Positions 1 to 11,340 of a stretch of 64,000 nt of DNA are shown one piece after another. Location: contig WPIO01000323.1 in the NCBI GenBank assembly GCA_009760855.2, positions 24,980-88,979 of the forward strand, read 5' to 3'. The position numbers were made by a program, and so were the translations under genes. The notes under the pieces were generated by a model that searched no databases, had not been told where the DNA came from, and worked only from the letters and a program-made list of their open reading frames with translations. The number at the start of each line of letters is the position of its first letter. The first letter of the stretch is position 1. The stretch comes from Cristatella mucedo. Taxonomy: Eukaryota > Bryozoa > Phylactolaemata > Cristatellidae.

Positions 1-765
1 CCTTCTTTGCGGTTCCGATAACTTCGAACAGCTGCTTGCTAGTTGGGAGAATTCAGTTCAAGTGAGCAAGAATATTCCAAAGAAACACCGAAGCCAAACA
101 ATCAGCTTCTTCACAGTCCCAACATGGACTTACCCGTTGTCGCCTCAAGCTCACGGCAATTCATGTTCTGAGCGGTAAAGATCTCTCGATTTCCTCTCGG
201 GTCTTGCGGCATAGGCGAATTGCTACGTTCTGCCTGTGTTTAGTGAGCGATACGCTGAAAATCGTACGGAAAACCTTACACAGTGGTTCAAAGCATAGCA
301 GCGCACATGCATTGCTATTCTGAAAGACATACCGCTGTAGACCCAAGTTCAACGGCGACAATATTCTAGTGTGAATCAAGCTACCCCGCCAGCGTGTTAG
401 CGACAAGACAATCGACGGCCGCTTATATATGGTTCACTTGAATGGGTATACAGGATTAAGTTCGGTGCCCGGATATGACCATAAAAGGTAATATCCGAGC
501 AAGCAGCGGAAGAGGAAGCGGTCGCATTCTGAATCAGCTATTGAATGCTCCCACAATGCTAACAAAGGGAGGTCTTTCTGCACCAGTGCAATTCAATGGC
601 ATTAGAGCATTATGCTAATCATTATCCCCGAGCTATTCAAACCCAATTCAAAAGCACAGCGACCGTGCCCACTACCACTGTCACGTACACAGAAGGCGGT
701 TTCAGCGACGGCCAGGTGGAGCTATGTTGGGTGTCCACCGACATGATTCGGTTCGTTTCGCAGAT
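1..765. other. Unassigned non-coding sequence
   Basis: No repeat family recognised elsewhere in the window, no RNA gene and no convincing coding region is visible. The open frames on both strands (at most 91 codons) overlap one another and match nothing I recognise. Confidence 0.5.
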
Positions 766-1892
766 GAAATGTAATGTAGTGTATCTCCGCCTGCAACTCC
801 ACAATGTCATAAAGACTACGTGGGTGTTACGCACGAGTTTTGTATGGCGCACTCACAGCCTAAGCGGCTAACCATGAAATGGCCGTACGCATTCAGTAGC
901 CAACATACTTCGTCTCACGCAACAAAGAGAAATTAGGAAGCATAACAGAGTCGGGAGAGCAGTTGAGGTAGTGAGTAGCATGGAAGTAGCAGCTCAGGAC
1001 CAGTGAAAAGGATGAGCCCTAGTTGGCACCAGGAGAGTAGCTGTCGTTGCGTAATTATTGTGGAAGCGAGTTCCACAGTCTAGGACATGTGGAGCTCAAG
1101 CTTCTCTCGCCAGCAGTCTTTAGGCGGAAGAATGGAACAGCTAATGTATCGTCCATACAGAACCTGAGGGCGCGAACAGGCTGAAAGTGATGCAGCAGTT
1201 CAGCTAGGAACGAAGAAGTCAAGCCGTGGCAGGCAATGTGGGTCAGTGTAAGAACTTTGCTCTGTATCCGTTGATCAACCGGCAGCCATCCTAGATATTT
1301 TTAGCAAAGGAGACTAGTGCTCAAACCTCTGGGAGTTGAAGACTAGCTTTGCAGACATATTCATAGCCAGCTGCAATGGCCTAGTGGCTTTCTTTGGTAG
1401 CCCAATGGCACAGGAATTACGATAATCTAGCGGAGACAGAACTAAATAGCTAGTTAAATCTTTTGCAAGCCACTGTGGAAGGCAGCTCTTAATCTTGGAT
1501 AATAATCGGACGTGATGGCAGGCTGTAGAAGCAGTCTTCTGCTAAATGAAGCTTTTGCAATTTATGCAGCTGTTGAAGGTCACTTAAATTTCGAGCACTG
1601 GGTGATGGTCGCACAACAGCATCATCTATTAGAAGAGCAAAGCCTTTTAATCCAGCCACATGCTTAGGGTGTCCTAAGAGTAGCAGTTCGGTTTTATCGT
1701 CATTTAGTTTCAAGAAGTATTCCGACATCAAGGATCGAATGAAGGCAAGGCAAGTATTCAGTTTCTCAGTTGCCGAAGCAGATTCTGACTGTTTAAATGA
1801 CAAATACAACTGAGTATCGTCAGCATAAAAGTGAGATCCAACTCCACGGACCTTAATCACATTTCCCACAGGTTGCGTATAAACCAAGTAGT
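766..1892 (-). mobile_element. LINE-A fragment 1 (L2/CR1-like retrotransposon, 5'-truncated)
   Basis: This is the 3' part of an L2/CR1-like non-LTR retrotransposon read on the minus strand. The reverse-transcriptase catalytic box [12 protein letters not shown] is intact, with the YADD codons at 1816-1827. It is followed by the family motifs FLKLNDDKTELLLLGHPK and ARNL. The reading frame breaks near 1590-1480, and the C-terminal part down to about 870 survives only as nucleotide similarity to the copy at 14.5-15.6 kb. The left end carries the shared terminal block (GTATCTCCG next to degenerate GTAAT units), which in sense orientation is the 3' terminus with an ACATT-type tail. The 5' end is cut inside the RT domain near 1890. 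It is a dead copy. Confidence 0.85.
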
Positions 1893-2599
1893 TTACGTGC
1901 GACAAAGATAATTGATCCAGCTAAGTTGGGTCACGTGTTACCTGGAAGCCCTTTAGTAAAATAGTAATGTAATATATTTTTTATAGAAAACAAAACCAGC
2001 TACAGTTATTGGTACATTCTGCTGTTTCAAGTTACATATCATCTATAAAAACAAACGCGCATCCAAACGGATAGAATTGCTTTGACAATGCTTGAGATTG
2101 CTAACCTTTCCAGAATCAGACTGCGATCTAGATTCGTCACACTGCATGCTGAAAGCAGATAAATACCCTATTCATGAAGAAGTGGCTCCGTCGTTCTTGT
2201 GTCTCCTAGTATGAGATCTTGTAGCACCATACCGGCCTTGGCTTAATTTTTAGCGCAAGCAAGAACTGTTGGCGGGTGGCAAAACTGCTTAATCCTGGAG
2301 CAGTAAGACAGAGAGGAGCGCCAGTATTATGAGAGAGCAAGTGCTTGAGAGCGAGCCGGTAAGCTTTGGGACCAGCGGAGGCAATTCGGCCTTTACAGTT
2401 GTTACGATACCTTCAGGAGCGGGGATTGATGTTAGCTACCCTGTCAACCTCGGCCATAACTCTGTCCAAAACGAATTGCCTGGAGTCTATTTGGCATTCA
2501 AGCTGGACTGGGTTGCCAATCCGGTGACCGAACGACGGTATTAATTCCTTACTGCAATGGGCCACGATGTCAGGCCAAATACCACTAAGCTCTTGCCTC
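1893..2599. other. Unassigned sequence
   Basis: No known repeat or gene recognised. Two overlapping 71-codon frames, one per strand, lie at 2329-2628. The minus-strand one reads slightly protein-like but matches no family I know, and neither is supported. Confidence 0.4.
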
Positions 2600-2662
2600 A
2601 TGGTCCCAGTTAGATGTTTAAGAGTCAAGCGACGCTCGCTCTTGGTCTTTAGTTCAAATCCT

Positions 2663-2720
<58 letters not shown>
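2600..2720 (+). repeat. tRNA-like SINE head with CT-rich expansion
   Basis: A tRNA-like B-box (TAGTTCAAATCC, about 2650-2661) follows a possible tRNA-like 5' half with AAGCGACGCTCGC. It runs directly into a CT microsatellite. The layout of promoter head followed by expanded CT resembles R1 at 12.48-12.77 kb, but the body beyond does not clearly align to R1. The assignment is tentative. Confidence 0.4.
2664..2720. repeat. (CT)n microsatellite, 57 bp
   Basis: An uninterrupted CT dinucleotide run, followed by a short degenerate extension (ACTATCTCACTCTC). It sits directly after the tRNA-like B-box. Confidence 0.97.
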
Positions 2721-2728
<8 letters not shown>

Positions 2729-2974
2729 ACTCTCTTCAGCTTCACTTCGACGCCATTGGACTCATTTCCTCGAAGGGCGGGCTGTTTGACCGCGATTTAC
2801 GGGAGAGGACGAGACAGCGCCAGGAGGATTAGGTGGACTCCACCGAATACGGTCGTATCGCTCCCGAGCTACCATTTTGCGTTTCTTATGTGTTTTGTGT
2901 GTCAGCCCGCTCGCACATGGTCTCAGTAAAAGGATCTGGTGGTGCGAACTAAGCTTAGTTGGTGTGGTGTGTGA

Positions 2975-3430
2975 GAAATTCCATTGGTTCGGGCTCCTCC
3001 GTCTATTTTGATCCTTCCTCCTAGAGATGCAGGGGGCCTAAGTGTGGAGACGTGTTTCTTCCGCAAGATGCTTGAGGAGGTGCGTGAGGTATTCCTGCCG
3101 TTAAGGTGGAAGCAGAGCCCTACTTCTTCAGTCATGGTCTAGGCTCCGGTTTGGGCTCCAGCTATTTGGGTCATTCCCGACGGTAGACATAAGTAGCGTA
3201 AGTGCAGGGACGTATTTCCCCCAAGAGCGCTTGGTGTAGTGTACGAAGTATTCTTGCCGTTAAGGTGGAAGCGGATCCCTAGCTCTCAAGTCAGCGTCTA
3301 GGCTCCGGTTCGGGCTCCTCGTCCTATTAGGGTCTTCCACACAATAGACGTAGGTAGCCAAAGTGCGAGGACGTATTCCCTCCGCAAGAGTGTTTGTGCT
3401 GTTGAGAGCGTGTGAGGAGTGCGGAGATAA
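2975..3430. repeat. Tandem repeat, about 159-bp unit, just under 3 copies
   Basis: The marker CCGTTAAGGTGGAAGC occurs at 3098 and 3257, and AGGCTCCGGTT at 3141 and 3300, both exactly 159 bp apart. A first, more diverged unit begins near 2986 with GGTTCGGGCTCC, 162 bp upstream of its next counterpart. The third unit is incomplete and fades near 3430 (GCGTGTGAGG). Units differ by scattered substitutions, so the duplication is old. No coding potential is apparent. Confidence 0.85.
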
Positions 3431-3961
3431 AACTTAGCTAGACGCATGGCGACTTTTCGCGCTTGCGAACAAAGCTCAGCAGAATTCCCAATTTGTACGT
3501 CTCACTTCCCAATTCACGCCGCGGACTCACGACGACCTTTAGTAACACTAAGCAGGTCAGCGTCAGAAACACTCTTTTCGTGGCGGCCTGCTCATTGCGC
3601 GTAGATGCGTACCGAACTGCATGAAGCGGTAGGTTACGCCACTCGGTAAACTGCAGGTTAGCCTACTCCGCCAAGGCTTCGGCGGTACAATCTCGTCTCT
3701 GAGCATCTTTGATAAACGACATGAAGGGTGCGGTCCACGATGGCTTCTTTGTAGGCATTAAGTCTACCGATCTGAGTATGTTAATAATATTGAAATTTAT
3801 TTGCAATTGCAATGTAATTTATGGAATTTATTGCTTCCGTGCTCAGCTGAAGTCTTCATATCAGTGGATTTCCGTGTGCTCCGACCACTCGTTATCGGTT
3901 CTTATAGGTGCAAGGTCCACAAGCATGTGTCAGGCGCCAGAAAGGCTTAACACTGCCGCAC
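3431..3961. other. Unassigned sequence
   Basis: No repeat partner or coding similarity recognised. The 90-codon frame at 3709-3981 runs into the R1 repeat and is not supported. Confidence 0.4.
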
Positions 3962-4265
3962 AGAGGCAGCTCTCAGGTTAGCCTCGATACGAGCTTTTGT
4001 CCTGGTGGGTTTGACTAGGGCACTTAGAGCAACCCGTATCTAGCCAAGCAGTACTGAGTAGTGAACCCATTGTTTAACCGGGAGTGAAGAGATGGAGCAA
4101 TCTGACACCAAGATCCGCTCAGGTTAGAATGGAGCTTTGGGAAGACAAAGGGCGGTCAGGATGCGGACCGACTAATGTACTTAATCAAACAAAGAGCAAT
4201 AGGTTTGCAAGCGGGTCCAAGAGCCATCTAATAGGCTACATGCGGAAGCGAATAAGACGGAGTAG

Positions 4266-4327
4266 GGTACTTTTTCGGTTCCCACCCTCGGTGTCCGTAC
4301 ACCGAGGGTGGGAACCGACAAAGTACC
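4266..4327. repeat. Near-perfect 29-bp inverted repeat (hairpin)
   Basis: The left arm 4266-4294 (GGTACTTTTTCGG ... CTCGGTGT) and right arm 4299-4327 are reverse complements with a single mismatch (T versus G at arm position 9) around a 4-base loop CCGT. The other two R1 copies hold only the right-arm sequence once, near 22,770 and 12,800. The left arm therefore looks like a local inverted duplication in this copy. Confidence 0.95.
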
Positions 4328-4508
4328 AGCTACCCATGATATCTGGACTTCAGACGAGAGAGAATAAAAGGAAGACGACTGACAGCACTCGGGGCTGCAG
4401 CTCCAGTCGTTAATGCAAGAGAAACTACCCTTCGAGATCACGAGAGTTTGAACCTACGGTGACGAATAAATAAGTTTTACTTAGTATCCATAGCTGTTTC
4501 TATCAGCT

Positions 4509-4690
4509 AAATAAAATAAAGAAAAGCTACCTGATTGAAAAGCCTCGTTTGCACAGTGACAGAAGTGCCTTTATGGCTATTTCCACCGCTTGCAGCGGCA
4601 ATAAATACCGCCCACCACAGGATTCAAACCACGACACTTCACCGTGTGTTCCACCGTGTGCGGTTGGCTATTCAGTTAGCCGCTCGTACC
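4509..4690 (-). mobile_element. SINE-B copy 1 (tRNA-derived)
   Basis: Read on the minus strand it has a tRNA-like head with B-box GTGGTTTGAATCC. It continues into the SINE-B body shared with 20,944, 42,783 and 52,105 (GCTGCAAGC, then ATAGCCATAAAGGC), and ends with GAGGCTTTTCAATCAGGTAGC. It interrupts the R1 copy, so it inserted later than R1. Confidence 0.75.
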
Positions 4691-5010
4691 TTGGCGTGCA
4701 GTACCGGTTTGCCCTCAGGGTGAGGATCGTCGCTAGCAATTGCAGGTAGAGGGTAGGTTTATTATACTTGGATTTCGAGAGTTTACGTTTTCAACTCAGG
4801 CAGACCTGTGGAGATAAAGTGCATGCGTCGGGCACGTAATCGCTAGTCACAGGTCCTTAATAAACTTTACTTTACTTAAAAAACTGTCGCTTTCGTCGCC
4901 AAGTTGTGGCCGATTGTGTTTTTAACCACACTACATCGCTGCACTGTAGTTGCAGAGGTAGAGCACCGGTGAAGGACGGCTTGTGTGGTCATACTGCTAT
5001 CAGCACCGTC

Positions 5011-7009
5011 TCAGTTCCGAAGAACTCGAGTGTAGAAGGCGCTACAGCGTTGTGGTAACGACGTCACATATCTGCAGACCCAAACGTGCTCATTTTAATT
5101 TATACGACGGCTAGTGTGCATGACGACTCATTTCGTTGGGGTATGACATTGTTTTTCTCGTCGAGTAGCGTTGGCCAGATTCGTTAGTTCCATTTGCGTG
5201 TAAAAAGGAGAACTATAGCCAATAGCCAAGCCAGGACTGGAGCGCCGAAATGGCAAGGCCGTCTGGGGAGGAATCCGCTTATAAGGGGGTTCTGGGCGGC
5301 TCATAGCACTTGCGGAGAGCGAAAATTGGTCGTAATGTACTGCGGTCTTTTAAAGCCCCAAGGGGTCAGCCGCCGCAGAAGTGCAGCCGCTGGCCACTTG
5401 ACCGGACTCGGCTCCCACCTACCGGGCCATGGGTGTCAGCTGCCACTCCTGCCACCCCTCCCCGGCGTCTCCTTGGACTGTAGTGAGAAGTTTTTATTGC
5501 GCTTTCTGAGTTTACTTGGGAGCGATTATGTGCATATGTTTGAATAGGGGGTACTAACCAGCCACACCATAATTTTCATAGGATTCTTTGGAATTCTATA
5601 CGTGGCTTATCTTAAACTCTTTGTTGTTGTTCTTTGTCGTGCAGCAAGCTGTCAAGCGAATTGAGCCGTATTTGTTTCTTTTTGGCAGCTGTGGAAAGCA
5701 CCAACTTTTGTTTATTCCAGCGCCAGTTTTGTAGCTCCTGTCTTTTACCGCCTTTGTTTGCGCCATGTCTTTTCTTGTGCGCAAGGGAGGTAGCACTATA
5801 TGGCTTGGTTTTACATTCACTGAGATGGTACTGCACGCTGCCATAGCAAGGATTGGCCGACAAAAGCAGTTCATCTACGGGATAATTGAGTACAAACTAT
5901 TGTTATTTTTATCGCCTTCGGACAAGGTATACATTACTCGCGGTTCATGTTGGCACTTCTAACACGTAAAAATTATGATAGCGTAATTTACACAATTGAC
6001 GTCGATGTCAACAGCACTACTACAACTAATACGCTTTCGGAGCCCTCAAAGAACTTTGAATATGGTTTTTTACCGCATGCACCGTGTCAGTAAGCATAAA
6101 AACACAAAGGGCGAATCATATGGATCCACTAAATGCTGTGACAAGTAGGTGCGTTTGTGACGATCAGTGCTATCAATCCGCTCGATAGCGTAAAATGAGC
6201 AAGTACTTTTTTGAGTTTTGAAGAGTGGGCTATGAGTGCAGTTAAACGTACACATTTATATGTTTCAAAAATCACTCGCTTTTTCATCATTTCATAAATC
6301 TGGAAAAGTAAATCCAGTGGATTGCAGTTAGCCAGGTAACAAGGCACCAACTCTGACCTCAGTCTTCAATTGTCGCACCTATCACTGATGACTTACTAAG
6401 CCTTTTCCGTTATTAAAGCGTTCACATGGTTGTCTGGGTTTTTTGTTCGTAATTTTCGTGCGCGAATTTGCGTCGCGTGCGTGAGCGTAAGCATATGCAG
6501 ACACGTGCAAGGATGTTTCGTTAGAAGGTGCGGTTTTTGTGCATGTGTGCATGCCTGGGTGTGTGTGTGTGCAAGAACATGCGTGCATGTCTGCAATACA
6601 ACGTTTACAGTTTGTGCACTTAGTCATCTTGTCGCAATCATTACTGCAATAGCATCAAACTCGTCAACCTGCAAAACCGGTTCACGAGCATTTCAAAATC
6701 AGGCGTTTTTGCTTACTTTTAGGAACCTCCAGTTTCTTGCTCTTGCTAACCCTGCTGAGCTAGATACCTATAAGGCTAGGCATCACACAACCTACTCTTG
6801 TGACCCGAGCCATTTACCCGTGCCTCAAAAAATCTCAAATCAATAATAGATTATGGTAGGCTCTCCAATGTCAGAGTAGGAAACATGAATTTTATTTGAG
6901 AACTTGGTAAAAAACAAAGTACGAAATGAGCTGTCCTCCCCCACGGACTGATCGTTACCGTACTGAGCAGCAGCACAGTTTATTTTCTCAGAAGAGAAAT
7001 GGGTTCACA
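5011..7009. other. Unassigned sequence with a GC-rich patch
   Basis: No gene recognised. A GC-rich patch at about 5330-5475 stands out from the surrounding AT-rich DNA. It lies in a 117-codon plus-strand frame (5194-5547) that has no recognisable domain. The 138-codon frame at 6430-6846 contains TG-rich low-complexity DNA near 6540-6600 and is not supported. Confidence 0.4.
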
Positions 7010-9070
7010 CCTTGGCGCAACCGCACATCACGTCGCTTACACATAATTTTCTGAAAAGCTTCCGGTACTCAGCTTCCATGCCAGTGGCATCAAGGCTCCG
7101 CCTATTATCCGGGTACCAAGACCCAAGGGGTCCTCCTACAAATGGCAGAACAGACGCTGACGCCGGCCCTGGGGCCAATAATCAAGCACGAAGCCCTCGT
7201 ACTTTGTAATCCACCGATCAAAGACTTTTGCTAAGGCATTCTCGTCTTTGCTGAATGGGAGAGCTATGTTCATACTGATAGCAGTTGTCCCATCGTCAAC
7301 GACAAGGTTCAGCCGTAGTGAGCTGTCACTCACTCGCAGCTCATCTTTCTAGCGTCGTCCTTCGTCACAGGTGAGCCAACAAGGCGTCGTAGAGACGGTT
7401 CAGGATCGTTTCGCGCCTGGCCGTGATGGCTGAATTTATCAGGTTGCAGTTCGAGAGCACCTAGGGCAGCATTTTCCGTTTCTTGTGACGGCGACGGCAC
7501 ACAATTTACACCAAGGAGTCGAAGGATTGTCCCATCGCGCCCACTGGAGGAAGTTTTAGGTAGGCTCGGTGAAAGGAGCACCTGGTGATGAACGACACTC
7601 CCAGGCCAGTCTGGAAGAGGTTGCTGTGTATTCAGTGCGCTTCAAAGTATTCAGTGCGCTGGCACCGAGATACTTTGCCCTGGTCGAGCCGAGCAGCCCA
7701 CTTCTCCTTGGCAGACGACCTCTGGAGGCGACACATGCGAGTTGCCATCTCAGCCGGTTTGAAGACAACGTGTAAGCAGAGCATCGTCGCTTCGGGTGAT
7801 CCCGTGCTTGGCACCACAGAATATTACGGTGCAGTGTAGCTTCCTCAGGCACCTGCGAACATCGGCCCAGAGTGATCTGGAGCCGTCTCGGTTTTAAGTG
7901 GCAAAACCGATCAGATGAGCACTGCTGAGGTACAGCGACAACACCCTGTTAAAGATCGTGGCCGTGGCCCATATCACCGGGTCGCCAGGTGTAGCCGGTA
8001 TAATGCTGCCGCCGAGTCGGTAAGGTCAGGGGAGCAAAGCATTGGGCAAGCCTGAGTAGCGCTCAGGATCCAAGCGTTCTTCCAGATTCGCTCCATAGGT
8101 AGTAGGAACGTCCGGAAGGCGCCCAGCTTCTGCCAGGGGCAAGGAAAGAGCCATCCAAGTACATTGATATCCCTCGTGAAGGTCAGGCCTGCCTTCTCGA
8201 TGTCCACCGAGGGGTAGCCGATGCCCTGCGGGCACCCAGGTATGCAAATGCTTTGCCATCGAGAGGCCGGGGATTTCAGAGACAGGCAGCCGGACGCTTA
8301 CCTTCGCTTGGTGCTTGCTGAGCTGGCCGACTGAGCACCATTTCTTGGGGCAGAACTGTAGGAGAAGAGTGTTGGTAGCCTCCTCTGCTGCTGATTTGAG
8401 GTCCAGCAGTCCCTGCCGCTACGATGAAAAGAGTGCTGAGTCATCAGGGAGAGGAGAGAAGACATGGCGTGAGTCACCCATCTTTAAACCTAAAGCCTCG
8501 CTCACCATGGTTGACTATACAATCGGTACCATGGCAACGTCAAACCGCATTGGCGACAGTGGATTGCCCTGCCGAGCACTTGCTGTAGCAAGGAACGGTG
8601 TGCAGCCTTGGTTGCGCAGAAGCAGCACTATAGAGGCGTCGGCACAAAGCAGCTCCACAAACCCACCAATGTCCAGCCCCGCCCAGACGCAGCGCAGGGG
8701 GCAAATGATCGTCGAGTGTGGAATGCTTCCAAACGCGTACGGTTGGTCCAGGAAGGCTGCATACTGCGAGCACCTGTCGGACCGGCTGTCCATGGACTTG
8801 CTGAAGGAGGCCTCGAGCAATGATTGCTCGAAGCAACCCGTAACGACCGGCCAAAAACTCTTCAGTTGAGCAGAGATTCATCTACCAGTATGCAGGTATT
8901 CCACAAATCTAGCAGCCAAGGCCTTTTGTCATGAGTTTATAGAGAGGTGGCAGAAGCGTGATATGCCTGAATTTCTCGGGCAGGTGTGTCTGCGCAGATG
9001 TAGCACGATGATTTACCAATCTTCCACGAGGGAATAACGTCTCGAGAGTGCATGCGAGCATTGAGGACAT
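7010..9070 (-). mobile_element. RLE-LINE fragment 1 (R2/NeSL-superclade retrotransposon)
   Basis: A decayed minus-strand copy of a LINE that carries a C-terminal restriction-like endonuclease. In transcript order it holds RT fragments (9070-8290), the thumb-like segment (8160-8080), a zinc-knuckle region (about 7510-7420) and the endonuclease region (about 7335-7150). Frameshifts and stops break all parts. Its 5' end is fused to LINE-A fragment 2 near 9070 (the boundary is inferred from protein similarity). Confidence 0.75.
7150..9070 (-). pseudogene. Broken RLE-LINE polyprotein: RT, zinc knuckle, endonuclease
   Basis: The RT palm box A is visible as AFLDQPYAFGSIPH near 8755-8714, and the following box as ARQGNPLSPMRFDVAM near 8570-8523. 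The catalytic box that should read Y/F-A-D-D is LPDD at 8440-8451: both aspartates remain but the first two residues have changed. Next come LDLKSAAEEATNTLL and a thumb-like QKLGAFRTFLLP at about 8137-8102, matching DALRTFLLPRHEY of the 47-50 kb copy. The knuckle region reads CRRRHKKRKMLP-stop-VLSNC, a degraded CCHC pattern. The endonuclease remnant reads LVVDDGTTAISMNIALPF then ITKYEG, resembling RPDLV-x-D and KY of the 31 kb copy. At least three frames are used. Non-functional. Confidence 0.75.
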
Positions 9071-9880
9071 CGTCTATCCTTCGGAGCTCTTTCAGAAAAG
9101 GAGACGGATGGTCAAATCTCCGGCACTCATAATCTAGACTTGCAGCCATATTCACAACGTGCGTCAGTGGCCTAATTTTTTTTCGGTAGCCGAACTGAAA
9201 TGGAATTGCCATTATATAGCCGAGGCAGAACTATCGAGCTAGAGAAAATTTTGAAGGCGACTATGGTCAACATTTCCTAACCTTAGACAGGGATCGGGCT
9301 TGACGGCTGGCTGGAGAAGCATCTTCCTTAATGAAATTTCAAAGTATTTAGGCAGCTGTCGAAGACAAAATCAAAATTCCAAGAATGCAATGACAATAGC
9401 TCAACAACATCGCTTCCTAGAAGTGTGAAGGCTTCTAGTCAAGCAACTCACCAGGGATGTCCTGTGAGTGGCTGCTATGTTTTATGGTCGTTAAGATGAA
9501 TAAAGTTTGCCAACACCCAGGATTGAATGTCTGCAAGACAGCATTCCGACTATCAGTCACTTCAGCAGATGCCGATGGTTAAATGAACAAATACATCCAA
9601 GTATTGTCTCTGCCTAAGTGATAGCCGCTTCCGTGGGCCCGAATCACGCTTCCTACGGACTCAGTATAAATGGAGAGCAGCAAAGGATCGCGGACGGACC
9701 CTTGTTGGACTCCGTGAGTGACTGCACTTTTGGTTAATCCCTGATTCCTGCAAGATATAGATCAGACACGATCTATAAGTACGATCTAAACTTTGCCTCG
9801 TCTGAAAGATTGATCGTTGCTCTCAATCGTTCAAGTAGAATATTGTGATGATTAGTGTCGAAGGCAGATAATAATAATAT
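9071..9880 (-). mobile_element. LINE-A fragment 2 (RT domain, highly decayed)
   Basis: Minus-strand translation gives a decayed SAFDTN-HHNILLERL box near 9870-9825, which corresponds to the SAAFDTIDH motif. Further pieces match the LINE-A copy at 14.5-15.6 kb, including GYRKKIRPLTHVVNMAASL versus GLPKKAIMPLQRTMNIAARL. The YADD position has decayed to about LGRDN near 9602-9616. It ends abruptly at both sides and is joined to RLE-LINE fragment 1 at about 9070. Confidence 0.7.
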
Positions 9881-11164
9881 TGATAATAATCATGCAGGGC
9901 TATGGCAGTGACATTCTACATAGTAACATATATGCAAATGTGTACAGCATACACATACACAAGCACACAAAGATATGAATACGCAAACGAAAGATGAACT
10001 GCCAACGACTTCAGTTAGAGTGCTTTTGACTTTGCCTGAAGTTAGTTGCCACTTGGCTAACCTCAAGGTTCATCATTACTTTTGAATAGATGGAACGGTT
10101 AACCAAATTAGAATAGTACCAGCAGCAAGCTCAGTAAGCAGTGCCGCACCAAAGCTCGCCACCGATGCCAAAAATCCCACATTACAAAATTACCGGGCAT
10201 GCACATTATAAAAGCAACGAAATTCAGAGCCAATATTGCATTCTTTATTTTTTGTAATTCTGACTGCCTAATAGTGACTGCTGATAATTCTAGGCCTTAA
10301 GATAAATCAACCAAGAACTGCAAGCGACTCTTCGTAATAAAACAGTGTAATGAATTTTGGCACTATTAGTGTAAAATGAGGCTAATACTGCCGCCTTAGA
10401 GAATTGCAAGCCATGCTGAAGGATAAAGGAGAGAAATTTAGAACCAAGTTAGCAGGCCCTACTAAAGCGATTATAAAGCTTCCACTTTGAAGATTAGAAG
10501 GCATCAAAAAGAACTTATCTTGTGAAACGTTGCTTCACACGCATCGTATGAGCATTCTGACGAGAAAAACAAGGTCATGCGACGGCTCGCGAGCCCATTT
10601 GGTCCCATACCGGCGGCGGATGCAGTACAGAAGACGGAACCCGGAACAAGGCGAAGGTCGTAGTCAAGGGTACTGGCGCAGCGTACGGTTTCTGTTCACA
10701 AAAAGAGCATATCTTTATTAGGCCAAATTTTAATTTTTGGCTTTTTAAAATTACATACACGCAGGTAAAAAAAACTTGCATTTCTGCATAAAATGTAAAC
10801 GTTTTGCCGGCGAAGCGACCGGCCCGCGTCGGGAGCTCCCGCCTCCAGTCTGATGCTTTCCTCGAAGTTACTTGTAATAGAGCTCTTCCAATGGATAACC
10901 CTATATAGATTGCGACATCTTCTAACCTATTGCCCTGTTTGAATAAGAAAGACGTCTGACGCACATATGCTTTGGGATGTCCATTGACATGCTGTCGTCT
11001 GGCCGACTGTCCTCGTATTCCTGCTGGTATAAATGTTACTGATTAAGACATACGGTGTCGTCGTTTTAAGAAACTCTGCTTAATAATACTCTATAAGATG
11101 TCGACACTTCACTGCGCAGACGAAAGCTCGTCAGACTAACATGTTTTTTCACTTCCGGCTTCGT
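9881..11164. other. Unassigned AT-rich sequence
   Basis: It starts with a short AT-rich simple stretch (ATAATAATAATATTGATAATAAT, about 9870-9892, overlapping the LINE-A boundary). No recognisable gene; the 129-codon minus-strand frame at 10,575-10,964 has no known motif. Confidence 0.4.
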
Positions 11165-11340
11165 GTTGGTAAAACTGGCCGTCGGTGTAACCGGATGTTT
11201 GGCATGGGTCAGTTCGGGTGACTTTCTGTTGGGGCAACTGTCTGTTTACGCAAATGTCTGTTGGAGCATCTAACAGTTCGGGAAACTATCTGGGTGGGGA
11301 ACTATCCTTAGGTGCAACTGTCCGTTGGGGAGTTTTTCGT
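11165..11340. repeat. Iterated short-motif block (possible one-sided element terminus)
   Basis: A run of degenerate units of about 16-24 bp based on GGGGCAACTGTCTGTT, each typically ending in AAC or AACT: for example GGTGTAAC, TGGGGCAAC, GAGCATCTAAC, GTTCGGGAAAC, GGTGGGGAAC and TTAGGTGCAAC. Iterated motifs like this form the ends of some DNA transposons, including the element at 25.9-26.9 kb, but no inverted partner was found nearby. Confidence 0.55.

Larger units (their letters stand above)
3962..5010 (-). repeat. R1 interspersed repeat, copy 1 (about 1 kb, carrying a nested SINE-B)
   Basis: Homologous along its length to 22,081-23,270 (same orientation) and to 12,195-13,125 (opposite orientation). 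Shared landmarks are CGATACGAG near the left end, CTCAGGTTAGAATGGA at about 4112, GGGGCTGCAGC at 4391, CATCGC/GTCGCTAGCAAT near 4730 and GTGTTTTTAACCACA near 4915. In sense orientation R1 contains tRNA-like B-boxes, for example the complement of GAGTTTGAACC at about 4446. This suggests a large tRNA-derived SINE or a composite of several. A SINE-B copy is nested at 4509-4690. A hairpin at 4266-4327 is unique to this copy. Confidence 0.8.

Noticed and set aside
6430-6846. 138-codon plus-strand frame with many Cys and Val
   Set aside because: Driven by TG-rich low-complexity sequence around 6540-6600; no recognised family.
9866-9892. ATAATAATAATATTGATAATAAT as a LINE-B tail in minus orientation
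   Set aside because: The required hairpin complement (GCGCCCTCAG...) is absent on its right side; it is simple AT-rich DNA at the LINE-A truncation point.
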